The position numbers were made by a program, and so were the translations under genes. The notes under the pieces are model-generated. The model saw only the letters and a program-made list of their open reading frames with translations. It searched no databases and was not told where the DNA came from. From Girardinichthys multiradiatus (Eukaryota; Chordata; Actinopteri; Cyprinodontiformes; Goodeidae), in assembly GCF_021462225.1 (NCBI RefSeq), contig NC_061794.1, forward strand, positions 20,139,284-20,203,283: a DNA stretch of 64,000 nt, given 5' to 3'. Positions 45,286 through 56,656 of this stretch are shown in pieces (the stretch's first letter is position 1; the number at the start of each line of letters is the position of its first letter).

Positions 45286-47670
45286 TACCAAACAACCATT
45301 ATTTAGTCTCTGTAAACAATCACTGGAACTAACTACTGAATCTTATAACTTATGTAGTGAGGTGCAACAACTAAGAAATTTAGTTTTTACCCAATTTACA
45401 CTAATGTTGCAAAAGAAAAGAAAACAGCAACAACAGAAAATATCACACCATAGAGCAACCACAACTTTCTGAACTTTTGAATTAATAAGAGAAAATCTAT
45501 AAGCAGAATATGTGCTAGGTGTGACTTTAAAAGCCTTTGCCAGTACACCAAGTCTCTAAAAATAATTCGCTCGCCGAGCGGAATTAATAAACCCAGAACA
45601 GTACATAGCCATTCTGTGAAGAGATGGGGTGTGGTGGTGAAGGAGGTGGGGGCTCATGCAATATGTATGCCTGTTTGAGCACCCTTCTTCCTCATCTTCC
45701 TCCCTCCTATCTTCATTTCTCTCTTCACATCTCACTCCTTCTCCTCCAGTCCTCTGTTCAATTAAGCTGTAGGAGCGACCTAACAAACCCCAACCTGAGA
45801 CAATGTGCGCCACCGAATTTTGATGTTGCCCAACTTGTCACTGCTGGTTCAAAGCCTGAGGAGGATGAGGAGGCAGAGACACGAACACACACGCACACAC
45901 ACATACAACCAATAACTGCAGAGAGAGGAGGGAAAAAACAAGACAATATGGTAAAAGAAAGAAAGACAGAAAGAAAGAAAGAAATTTGAAATTCTCGCAG
46001 TTGCATGGAAAGTATGCAGAAAAAGAGAGGCTACAGTAACAAATCTGGTATTGCACCACGCCCCAAGCAAACAATGAACATGGGCAAACAATGAACATGG
46101 CACACACATATACACAGGGACGGAAAACATGCGCATACATACACACACGCACAAAGCCCATAAAAAGCACAGCCGGTGGCCATGGCGACACATGCTCTGT
46201 TGTCGTTAGATAAGGGAAACAGGGCCTCTTCCTGGGTGTGAGAGTTTGATCCTGCACACACAGCCGTGTTCGCACTAAAGTCACACTACTTGTGCATGCA
46301 CAGCTGCAGCACTACTGGGGTCACATCTATTGTACCAATATCAAGTTACTTATGTGACCCCAATTTATCAGCTGCATGATTTATTTTCATATGCAAAACA
46401 AAAAGGTTGTGTTTATAGATGGAGAAGTTTCCTGCATCTCTCTGGTGGATGTTAATACGCGTTAGGTGGAATAGCTGCACAGAATCTTCGTCCTTAAAAT
46501 GAACTAGTTGTCATTCATGTACCAGTTTTTTTTTATCATGAATCATCTTTCACAAAATATTTTTGATAAGCACAGTCATTACAATATCATCTAGAAATTG
46601 GATTCTTCTTCCTGACAGCTTTTTAAAAACCATCCCATATTTGCTATGATAGCCTATATTGTATTACAGTGCTACCTGAAGATAGAAACCAAAAAGTGTA
46701 AAAATGTGACAGAAAACAGCCTAATAGAAGAATGCTTCTAAATAGTGTCGTGTTGAAAACACCTCAAGCTTGATGCTCTATTTTAATATTTAAACCAAGT
46801 TGATGAAGCTAAAGGAAAAGCAGAAAAATACAACTGATGCACCTGCACAAGAACATAGAACAGCAATATACTACAATCTCTTTTCACCGCCTTGCCAGAT
46901 TGTCAACAGGTTCTAATGCTTCACTAATATCATCACCTCCCCATCCTTAATAAAACAAAACCTCAACAAACAGAAATCAAAGACATGGTCTGTGCTGTTA
47001 TCTAAGCTGTGTGCATCAGGACAAGATTTGAAAAATACGGTCATTTGTTTTCCATGGTAATGTTAAGTGGAATTCAACAAATAAAATCTAAGTGGAAGTT
47101 GTTAGTTGAAATAATCTGGGCTTTTCTTACCATCCCAAGTGTTTTTCCACCTTTACAATGCAAATCAAATTAAAGCACAATTAAATAGAGACAGTCCTGG
47201 TTGTAGCAGCTCCCTTTTTTAACTTGGATGTGATGTGAACAGCTACAGCTCAGGTATTCCACAAAAAGAGGTAGCTGAAAACACAAGGAGTAACTAAGAC
47301 AGTAATCAATAAAATCCTGACATTCAAATACAAGTGATATATGTATAAATCTGGAGTACTCCACACAACAAACAGAAGAAACAGAATGATGCAAGAAAAG
47401 GCAAGCTAGCATTAGCATTTCACTTAGCAAAGACCTCAATATGCAAATCCACAGAGAAAGACGATTTTTCTTAGAATAATCTGATTGTCATCAAAGAAAA
47501 ATCATGAAGCTACACTGGTTTTAGGTAATGTTTATACTATGATTATTTAAGTAAACAAATCTTAAATTATATTCTGCTGTCAGCCAAAGATCAATGTGAA
47601 AGTCCGTAGTGCCATGAAATTCGTCACCAGAGTTAGTTGAGTATGATCCAATTACCATACTAATGGTATA
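45286..47670. other. Intronic DNA with simple repeats
   Basis: Contains a pyrimidine-rich patch (45680-45750), CA-rich runs (45882-45906 and about 46100-46155) and GAAA units (45954-45985). The overlapping frames of 76-148 aa here are low-complexity artefacts. No gene is recognised. Confidence 0.5.
45882..45985. repeat. (CA)n and (GAAA)n simple repeats
   Basis: CA-rich run at 45882-45906 and GAAA/GACA units at 45954-45985, separated by a short unique segment. Confidence 0.85.
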
Positions 47671-47672
47671 TA

Positions 47673-49282
47673 CAGGTCCTTCTCAAAATATTAGCATATT
47701 GTGATAAAGTTAATTATTTTCCATAATGTCATGATGAAAATTTAACATTCATATATTTTAGATTCATTGCACACTAACTGAAATATTTCAGGTCTTTTAT
47801 TGTCTTAATACGGATGATTTTGGCATACAGCTCATGAAAACCCAAAATTCCTATCTCACAAAATTAGCATATCATTAAAAGGGTCTCTAAACGAGCTATG
47901 AACCTCATCATCTGAATCAACGAGTTAACTCTAAACACCTGCAAAAGATTCCTGAGGCCTTTAAAACTCCCAGCCTGGTTCATCACTCAAAACCCCAATC
48001 ATGGGTAAGACTGCCGACCTGACTGCTGTCCAGAAGGCCACTATTGACACCCTCAAGCAAGAGGGTAAGACACAGAAAGAAATTTCTGAACGAATAGGCT
48101 GTTCCCAGAGTGCTGTATCAAGGCACCTCAGTGGGAAGTCTGTGGGAAGGAAAAAGTGTGGCAGAAAACGCTGCACAACGAGAAGAGGTGACCGGACCCC
48201 GAGGAAGATTGTAGAGAAGGGCCGATTCCAGACCTTGGGGGACCTGTGGAAGCAGTGGACTGAGTCTGGAGTAGAAACATCCAGAGCCACCGTGCACAGG
48301 CGTGTGCAGGAAATGGGCTACAGGTGCCGCATTCCCTAGGTCAAGCCACTTTTGAACCAGAAACAGCGGCAGAAGCGCCTGACCTGGGCTACAGAGAAGC
48401 AGCACTGGACTGTTGCTCAGTGGTCCAAAGTACTTTTTTCGGATGAAAGCAAATTCTGCATGTCATTCGGAAATCAAGGTGCCAGAGTCTGGAGGAAGAC
48501 TGGGGAGAAGGAAATGCCAAAATGCCAGAAGTCCAGTGTCAAGTACCCACAGTCAGTGATGGTCTGGGGTGTCGTGTCAGCTGCTGGTGTTGGTCCACTG
48601 TGTTTTATCAAGGGCAGGGTCAATGCAGCTAGCTATCAGGAGATTTTGGAGCACTTCATGCTTCCATCTGCTGAAAAGCTTTATGGAGATGAAGATTTCA
48701 TTTTTCCGCACGACCTGGCACCTGCTCACAGTGCCAAAACCACTGGTAAATGGTTTACTGACCATGGTATCACTGTGCTCAATTGGCCTGCCAACTCTAC
48801 TGACCTGAACCCCATAGAGAATCTGTGGGATATTGTGAAGAGAACGTTGAGAGACTCAAGACCCAACACTCTGGATGAGCTAAAGGCCGCTATCGAAGCA
48901 TCCTGGGCCTCCATAAGACCTCAGCAGTGCCGCAGGCTGATTGCCTCCATGCCACGCCGCATTGAAGCAGTAATTTCTGCCAAAGGATTCCCGACCAAGT
49001 ATTGAGTGCATAACTGTACATGATTATTTGAAGGTTGACGTTTTATGTATTAAAAACACTTTTCTTTTTTTGGTCGGATGAAATATGCTAATTTTGTGAG
49101 ATAGGAATTTTGGGTTTTCATGAGCTGTCTGCCAAAATCATCCGTATTAAGACAATAAAAGACCTGAAATATTTCAGTTAGTGTGCAATGAATCTAAAAT
49201 ATATGAATGTTAAATTTTCATCATGACATTATGGAAAATAATTAACTTTATCACAATATGCTAATATTTTGAGAAGGACCTG
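47673..49282 (+). mobile_element. Full-length Tc1-like transposon, copy 3
   Basis: 1610 bp between TA dinucleotides (47671-47672 and 49283-49284), inverted repeats 47673-47872 and 49083-49282. Ends begin CAGGTCCTTCTCAAAATATT. Orientation is the same as copy 2 and opposite to copy 1. Confidence 0.93.
48001..49005 (+). pseudogene. Tc1-like transposase, single stop
   Basis: Full 1005-bp frame broken only by TAG at codon 113 (48337-48339; Gln in the sister copies). The catalytic D148, D238 and E273 are all kept. Private changes include L67P, R83W, Q237P next to the second aspartate (FPHDLAP) and P268T (NSTDLNPIEN). Translation from an internal start after the stop would give the catalytic domain without the DNA-binding region, so activity is not expected. 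One of the least damaged copies after copy 1. Confidence 0.92.
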
Positions 49283-49284
49283 TA

Positions 49285-49709
49285 TAAAGGAATCCTTAAA
49301 AAATAAAGTTAACTACTTTTATTTTAGAAAACGTTTATCCTTTCCACATATGGGAGGTGCTATATTTTAACAAAGAAAGCATATGATCTTTATTTACAAA
49401 TGGTCTACAGGGGTATTTCTATGCACTTCATTTTGCTACATATTAAATGGTATATTATACTAAAACAGCTTTTGTTGAGATTGTTTTCAAATTCTTAAAT
49501 TATTTTTGGGCAGCGTGTGGCTAGTGGGGAAGCAGGCATATGCAGAGAAGCTGTTGTTCCTCGACACAGCCGTGTGGCGTTAGATTTTGTGACCTTTGCT
49601 GCATGTCTTCTCTCTGCCTATTTCCTGTCTGGCAGCTGTGAAATAAAGGCCACCGGCAACACAGAAACATCTTTTAAAAAATTGGTCAATGATTGCCTTT
49701 TTCTATAGA
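49285..49709. other. Intronic DNA, nothing recognised
   Basis: AT-rich; the 63-aa frame at 49517-49708 has no motif. Confidence 0.5.
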
Positions 49710-49719
49710 ATTGTTTAAA

Positions 49720-50075
49720 TTAGGGCTGAGCGGTGTCACAGTTGATACAACTGATGCTTTGCCGCAAGAAGTTCCATGGTTGGAATCCTGGCCTAGGGAT
49801 TTTCTACATGGAGTTTGCATGTTCCCCCATGCATGCAAGGGTTCTCTCCGGGTTCTCTGGCTTCCTCCCAAAGTCCAAAAAACATAACTGTTAGGTTAAT
49901 TGGTCTATCTAAATCATCCGTAGGCATAAGTGTTTGCATGGCTGTTTGTCCTGTGTGTCTCTGTTTTGCCCTACGATGGAATGGCGACCTGTCCAAGGTG
50001 TACACTGCCTCTTGCTGGAGATAGGCATCACGCCCTCTGACCCTGCAAGGATAAGCGGGTATAGACAATAGATGG
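49720..50075 (+). mobile_element. Full-length tRNA-headed SINE
   Basis: A 356-bp element flanked by a 10-bp direct repeat ATTGTTTAAA (49710-49719 and 50076-50085). The 5' part looks tRNA-derived: GCGGTGTCACAGTTGATACA, then GCCGCAAGAAGTTCCATGG, and the B-box-like GGTTGGAATCC at 49778-49788. The middle has ATGGAGTTTGCATGTTCCCC and TCCGGGTTCTCTGGCTTCCT; the 3' part has the GGCGACCTGTCCAAGGTGTA core shared with 8266-8386, 18655-18817 and 20361-20488. It ends in a short GATGG-type tail. No protein is encoded; the 119- to 60-aa frames across it are chance. Confidence 0.7.
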
Positions 50076-50085
50076 ATTGTTTAAA

Positions 50086-50864
50086 CTATAATTCACCATT
50101 TTATTACACACTTTTAGGTAAAAAAAAAAAATGAAGGTATGATGTAAAACATGAAATTTGTTGTTTAAAGGCACCAGTGAGCTGCACTCAGTTGAAGTTC
50201 AACTGACAGAAAACTGTCTCATTTAGCTCAAAGTTCACAGCAAATACGAAAACCAATTCCTGGATGGACCAATCCACTCATCAGCTGCAACCAAGAGCAG
50301 CACACTAAAGTGAACTAAAAAAAGGTTTATACCACTTCCGGTTCCACCTTTGCCTTGGGATGTGCAGCAGCAAAAAAGAAAAAAAAAAAGAAGTTGAAGC
50401 TCCCATTTATCCACTTTGCTGTTGATGTGCTGGAACAACCACAAAACAGAGCCAACAGCCAGAAACAGACATGAAAAGAGATACGAATGGAGACTGAGAA
50501 CATGGAGAGGTAGTGCGAGGTGGGAGTGTGGGGCATGTGGGTTGCCAAAAAAAGGCTTTGTTTCCACCTTAAACTCGGGTTTACAACGGTTCACAACAGG
50601 ATAAAAATCTAAACGGATGACAGTTTACCTACACACACAAGTCAGTGGCTGTTAGACAAGAGATTTTCTAATTTTATTTTTTTATTTTTTTTAAAGCTTT
50701 AAAATAATGTCTAAAAAGTTAGTATAATTTTTGTCTCAAATAAAGAAACTGAAGACTCTGTGTAGGATTAAAATGTATTTACTAATAGTCCCGTCAGACT
50801 ATCGCGTATCTGCCATGCACTTCAATAGCAGTGTTATACGAGGTATGTTTCTAGTTAATAAATA
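50086..50864. other. Intronic DNA, nothing recognised
   Basis: No recognised feature. The 119-aa minus frame at 50235-50594 is a phenylalanine/serine-rich artefact. Confidence 0.5.
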
Positions 50865-51440
50865 ACAGAGTGTGCATTCTTATTAGGCAAGTTGTATTTT
50901 TAGAGATTAATTATTTTAATACTTTGGTGCTCTTAGGCAAACCAAAATGACCTGAATATTTAAGAAAATAAAATTTTGGATTTGGCTTTCTTAGGAGAAC
51001 ATTTAGGTGTGCACAACTATTGAGAATCTATTATTGTGCTAAACTAAATAAAAACAAAAAGTTTCCCATTTCACTTGTTAATTTTATCTTTAAAAGTGAG
51101 AATAAGAAACAACTCAAGATGTACAAATATGAATTTCTTAAACATAAAAAAAGATCAGTGATCAACATAGCTACCCTATTATGTAGTCAACTCATTGATC
51201 TATTGAAGATTAGCTTTGTTAACCTTGTTCCAGCAGCCACAGCCTTCCAGATGCTGTTTATTTAGTTGTACTGTTTTCATTCACTGTAAATCTCCTGTTT
51301 ATGACGGGCCCAACAGGGTTCTCAATAGGGCTTCAACCAGGTGAGGAATGTGGCTATGTCATTATTCATTCAACTTTAAGTCCTCTACTGGCTAGCTATG
51401 CAGTGGAGTACTTCAATGCATGTAATGCTTAGAAGTAAAA
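50865..51440 (-). mobile_element. Truncated Tc1/mariner-type element
   Basis: The left end GTGTGCATTCTTATTAGGCA followed by AGTTGTATTTTTAGAGATTA is the terminus of a widespread fish mariner-type family. TAGGTGTGCACAACTATTGA is a related internal repeat. Minus-strand coding remains run from about 51165 (ATCAACATAGCTACCCTATT) through CAGCAGCCACAGCCTTCCAG, GGGTTCTCAATAGGGCTTCA and TATGCAGTGGAGTACTTCAA. The N-terminal two thirds of the transposase and the right terminus are missing. Confidence 0.65.
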
Positions 51441-53169
51441 GTCACAGGTTTTCCTATTATTAGGTTGCACACCTTTTCTGTCTGTGGTTTTTACAAGTGG
51501 GAACATTTCCAAACAGCAAAATTATACAGAAAACACATGAACCTTCCTTCAACTAGCTCACCAGATGTTTAAAGCAACAGGTGAGGGAGGTGGGTAAGTT
51601 CTGATTTACTGTAGGAGAAATTTCATTATAGCACTTTTTGAAAAACTGGTTAAAAGGACTATGAGGACCCCTCTTACAAAGGGGCTTCACTAGTCGAGAA
51701 TATGATGTAGTGATGGCGTATGGTTTGTGTGACCAGCCAGACGCAGGATTTAAAAGGGTTTTTCCACTTGTGTTGCCAGAGAAAGCTCAAAGGTGGCTCG
51801 TCTTTGTGGGCTTATGACACCGATGTTTTGTGAAAGGTTTAAATCATAGGAACATTATGTCAGAAAACTTAAAGATTTTGAAACCTCGGTATATCTTGAT
51901 ACCTGTAAGCAGCCCCACAGAACAGGCCGACTAAAGACAATTAAATTAGTGCAATATTTCACAATGAAAGAACTTCATACATCTGCATAATCCCAAAAGC
52001 AAAATTGCTGTCATTTCCACATCAAGTCCACATTAACACTGATGCAAATGTTGTGCTTTCAGATTCTTTCTGATTTAGCAACTTTTAAGGCGATCAACCA
52101 AAACACCAAATTGATTTTCCCATTTAGGCTTTGGTGCATATTGACTTGTTGTTGGAGGCGTGACTGCTGCGTCTCCAAGTGGCGTGAGCACATATTGTAG
52201 CGTGCATCATCAGTGACATCAGTTTGTCTCTGCAGCAACTCAGGCAGAGTGCAAACAAGGTCACAGCCATTGAGTGAGCCACATGTAAGCCATTGTGCAA
52301 AGGTGTAGAAGAAAGGAATATGTCAAAACCAAAGTGCAACCCGCATGGCCTCCATCATCCTGCTGTGGTAGCCTTCAAGGACCCCAGTAGTGCTGGCAGT
52401 GCTTCGTTGGCATCAATCAAATCAGCATCAAAAGCGATTAGCCAACAGGTCCAGCAGGTGCTGTGGTGCTATGCTACGCTAGGCTTTAGTACAACAGGTC
52501 TACCCGACAGAGTATGCTGTGAAAAAACCCCTATGTATAAGAGCTGTAAGAAATTATAATTTCTTAGGTATCTAGGAGAGCACGAGCCACTTCTAACTGA
52601 CTGGGATAAACAGTGATGAGAGAAGATAAAGGGCACAGTGAACGTCACGTTGCCCCAGCCATTTGCTTCTGCTCACCGCAAACATCAGATAACTACAACA
52701 GGAAAAGGGAAAAAAAAAAACAACACAAAAAAAACGGCTGCTTTTCTTCAGCATATAATTGGATATCTTATCGTAATCTGGTACTCTACACAAAACAAAA
52801 TGTATAACAGCAAAGCATGAAGAACAAGTGTCAAGTTTGGCTGTTTTGACAACAATAAAACATTATATGTCAAGTAAATGCATCAGTTTATCTCCAAGGA
52901 TGCCAACTAGTCTTCAGTTTATGCATGTGACAAAGAACAGAAGAGAAGCACTGATACTAGGTTTGGGTAAGACAGCAAATAACTTACAAGCTACTCACAA
53001 AATGTCTTTAGGATGTAAAAAGGGTGGAATGCAGTTTTATGCATTTATTTGTAAATATGATGTTTAAAAAAAATCACAGAGAGTAGGTTTAAAACACATT
53101 AAACAAACTGACAAGATCTGTAGCATGCCTCATATAGAATACATTATTAGAATCTTAGCTGTTGAAACA
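51441..53169. other. Intronic DNA, nothing recognised
   Basis: No repeat end or gene is supported. Frames at 52124-52339 and 52293-52559 lie on opposite strands and lack domains. Confidence 0.5.
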
Positions 53170-53499
53170 GTCTAAACCAGGGGAGTTCAAAGTGTGGCCT
53201 AGGGGCCATTTGCGGCCCTTGGAATAATTTTCTGTGCCCTCCCCCAGTGCAGGGGGCCATGTGCTTGAGGTACAAATTTGTCCCTAAAGCAATGGATGTG
53301 ATGCAGGTACTTTTGAGATTTGTTTTTAGGATGTGCTTTTCAATGACAAATATAAAGACTCTTAAATGGAAAATGTTAGTTACAACACTATGGCTACATG
53401 AAAAGATATGGTTACTGAGATCATGTTCTTAAAATGTAACTCAAAAGTCAAAAGGAACATGACAGACGTATATTTACTACATGAAGAAATTAGGTCATA

Positions 53500-54735
53500 A
53501 ATGTGCTCTGAAAGGCAAATGCAATGTTTTTTGTTGATGCTATTAATAACTCTAAAGGAACTGCTAAAGACATCTGGCAGAACCTAAAGAAATTAACAGG
53601 GAAGTCAAAAAACCCAAAGAAACGTAATATCAATAATAAATTATATGACGATGCTTGAGTAGTTGCCAATTCCTTTAATCAGTATTATATCCATTCAATA
53701 AGGTAAATAACTCTAAATGTTAATGAAATTACCTACACAAGGACATCACTGAACATTAAAGCACCCATATTGACTTTTCAAGAATGGTAAAAATGGCCTG
53801 CTCTTGTATAGCGCTTTATCTAGTCTGAGGACCCCAAAGCGCTTTACACTATAATCAGTCATCCACCCATTCATACACACATTAACAAACTGACAGTGGT
53901 AGGCTACATTGTAGCCACATCTGTCCTGGGGCAGACTGACAGAAAAGAGGCTGCCATACAATTGGTGCCACCGGGCCTTCTGACCACCATCAGGAGGCAA
54001 GGTAGGTGAAGTGTCTTGCCCAAGGACACAACAACTGAGACGGGCAGACCAGCATGCCACCGGTTAAAGGACGAACTCCCACCACCTGAGCCACAGTCGC
54101 CCCAGAAGTGACATGCTCTAAAATAGAAACAGTAATTTCAACTTTAAACTCATCAATGGCAAAATATATCTACAGTATGGACACCGGTTTCTGAAAATAA
54201 ATAAAACTGCTCTAATTCCATCTATCTGTAAAATTATAAATTGTTCAATTAATGAAGGAGTATTTCACACAACATGGAAAACAGTAGTAATCACACCGGT
54301 TTTTAAATCTGGGGAAGAACGAGGGAAAAGCAATTATAGACCTGTAAGTTTTCTTCCAGCTGTGTGCAAATAGATCATAAAATCTCAGATGTAGCTTATA
54401 GAAACATAGCTGTGCCTCAAGGTTCAACATTGGCCCCCTTGGTATTTAGTCTGTACATAAATGACCTGCCAGATGTCTGTCCTCCTGATGTCACATGCCA
54501 GTTATATGCAGAAGGCACAGTCCTTTATTTATATGGAAAAACCATTGTCATCAGAAATGGTGTCAGTTTGTCATTGGATAAAAAAATTCAAGTATAGAGC
54601 CAGACCCTATCATTACAGTTGCTAGGAAAACATTAAAATCAGTACAGGTGTATAAATATTTAAGCATTATAATAGACTCACAACTTTCATTTAAAACTCA
54701 TGTTAAAAAAATAAGAAACAAAGTCATCTTTTGGT
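53500..54735 (+). mobile_element. Decayed LINE with reverse transcriptase remains
   Basis: The first part (53500-53760) reads FVDAINNSKGTAKDIWQNLK, KLTGKSKNPKKRN, typical of the region before the RT of Jockey/CR1-like LINEs. After the SINE it resumes at 54150 with NYRPVSFLPAVCK, VPQGSTLAPLVFSLYINDLP (RT box) and QLYAEGTVLYLY, where the catalytic YADD-type box has become YAEG. Further pieces (KYLSIIIDSQLSFKTHVKKI) reach about 54735. Several stops, a lost segment and the altered active site show it is dead. Confidence 0.65.
53791..54104 (-). mobile_element. tRNA-headed SINE-like repeat, inside a LINE
   Basis: On the minus strand: CGACTGTGGCTCAGGTGGTG (A-box region), then GTTGTGTCCTTGGGCAAGAC and CACTTCACCTACCTTGCCTC, ending in AAGCGCTATACAAGAGCAGG. 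Same family as 28756-29017. It splits the LINE at 53500-54735. A target duplication could not be fixed. Confidence 0.5.
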
Positions 54736-55436
54736 CAGTTGGCCTTTTTAGTTCATGTATCGCACTCATGTAACATAGAACTATTAGACCTGAGGAACAT
54801 TTCATCACTGTATATTTTCATTAAAACCCCTAAATAGTGGCTTTTAAAATAACCAAAATTGCACTCATGATGTAACATGTTTTATGAATTAACAAATTTC
54901 TTCTTACTTAGTAATTTTACTTGTTGTGTTTGTGCTGGTTTTTGTGGATGTGATGTTCTTCAGAGTTAATAGAATATTCTTATAAATGCTAACCTGTTTA
55001 AATATTAGCTAACCAAATCTGACATATTTACATTACAGTCTAATGTTCTTATGTTATTTAGTATGCACTGTCTCTTATTCAATAAAATAAACATGAACAC
55101 AAATAATTTTTCTTTTGTTAGCGTCGTCTTTGCTTTCATTTTTTATGTTGTAGTAAGTAGGGCCAAAAATATCCAGCAAGCTATAAGTCTAAAACAGACT
55201 TGGACACAGACATTCATCACACTTGACTAAAAACAGCAAGGAATTTCAAAGATAATATGTTCTTTCTACCTTGTTTTATTAAAATATTGCATGTTTAATA
55301 TGTTGTTTAATTGCTGAGCAGGTAAGATGAAAATAATTCACAACTTTTAATTGGAAAAAAATTATAGGCCCCTGAATACTTTCAACTTACTATTTTGTCC
55401 CATGATGCAAGACGCTTTGACACCGCTGGTCTAAAT

Positions 55437-56390
55437 AATGAGTTAATAACCATAAAACCACTGTTTCAGCAGGTAAAATATCACTAGAACAGCAACAAAC
55501 ACCCTGTTGTCACAACATAGCAACAGTCAGAGACATCTGATGAATGCAAAAGATTATGCGAAGTTAGCAGATGAGTCAAATGAGAAATTAAAACCCTTTA
55601 AGTACATACATTCCGAATAGAAATAAATGAGTCATAACAAAGATAAGAAGATAAACAAGTTTTCTTTTTTTTTTTCATCAAGGATCTATCCGTTTTTTAA
55701 GTTTCATGCATTTAAAGCTAAATATCTTAATTTAAGTGCAGGGCAGAGTTCAGCAATTGAGCAGACAAACTGATTCTAAGTTTAAGGACAATACCATTTG
55801 TGTAGGTCTGTAAAGAGGGGATGAACCAAAATTCACTTGTAAACAAGACCATTCTTATTATTTGACTTTCTTAGTTATTGAGTTTAAGAAAAGACTAATC
55901 CTATGAGCTACCCTAAGACACATCTGAACTACTGGTAGAGTAAGTATTTACATAAGAACTAAACAATAAAACATCTTTGTGGATTGTTTTTGATGCATTT
56001 AAGCATAGCCAAGGTTTATGCAAGTAAAGAAAATATCATAAACAAAGCCATAAAAGTGAGAGCTTTAGGAATCAATTTGACCTCGAATAAAATACATGAT
56101 TTTCTTCTGAACCAAATAAATAAAAGAACAGGGGATGTAAAGGATAAGAGAATCCTCCTTTGTCAGTTCCAACATATCCATAGTAATATCTAGACTTGAT
56201 ACCATGGTCCTAAAAAGGGATAAAGATAGAAGACTGAGTGACCTAGATTTTCCAGTAAAGGGAGTCATTGTTTTCTTTTTTTTTTTTTTCATTCAAATTT
56301 TAAGTCACACAATGTGCTTTGAACTGTGTTGAATGCAAATTGAAGCCCACTGAAAACCAGGTCATGCACAGTAGTATTACTAAGTCGATA
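55437..56390. other. Intronic DNA, nothing recognised
   Basis: AT-rich. The 69-aa plus (55984-56193) and 75-aa minus (56065-56292) frames overlap and show no domain. Confidence 0.5.
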
Positions 56391-56417
56391 TACATATATA
56401 TATATATACCGTACATA

Positions 56418-56464
<47 letters not shown>

Positions 56465-56468
56465 GTAT
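56391..56468. repeat. (TA)n microsatellite
   Basis: About 78 bp of TA units with CCGTACAT and GTATAT interruptions. The following TTGCAAAAAGTATTTGTC and ATGAACTTTGATGACATCCT (to about 56522) resemble a Tc1-type terminal region. Confidence 0.9.
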
Positions 56469-56524
56469 TGCAAAAAGTATTTGTCTATTTTTACATGTAC
56501 ATGAACTTTGATGACATCCTATTC

Positions 56525-56557
56525 AGATAGATCGATAGATAGATCGATAGATAGATC

Positions 56558-56656
<99 letters not shown>
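56525..56656. repeat. (GATA)n microsatellite
   Basis: About 33 tetranucleotide units over 132 bp. The first 36 bp follow a 12-bp higher-order pattern in which every third unit is GATC instead of GATA; the rest is uninterrupted GATA. Confidence 0.97.

Larger units (their letters stand above)
53178..55428. mobile_element. hAT-type element filled by later insertions
   Basis: Left terminus CAGGGGAGTTCAAAGTGTGG and right terminus (inward) CAGCGGTGTCAAAGCGTCTT form an imperfect inverted repeat of the hAT Charlie type. The flanks GTCTAAAC (53170-53177) and GTCTAAAT (55429-55436) are an 8-bp duplication with one mismatch. A LINE segment (about 53500-54735) occupies most of the middle and itself contains a SINE. 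No hAT transposase is recognisable, so the host element was probably a short non-autonomous one. Confidence 0.65.

Noticed and set aside
45838..46284. 148-aa and 114-aa minus frames, Cys/Val-rich
   Set aside because: They run through CA and GAAA repeats; composition explains the open frame.
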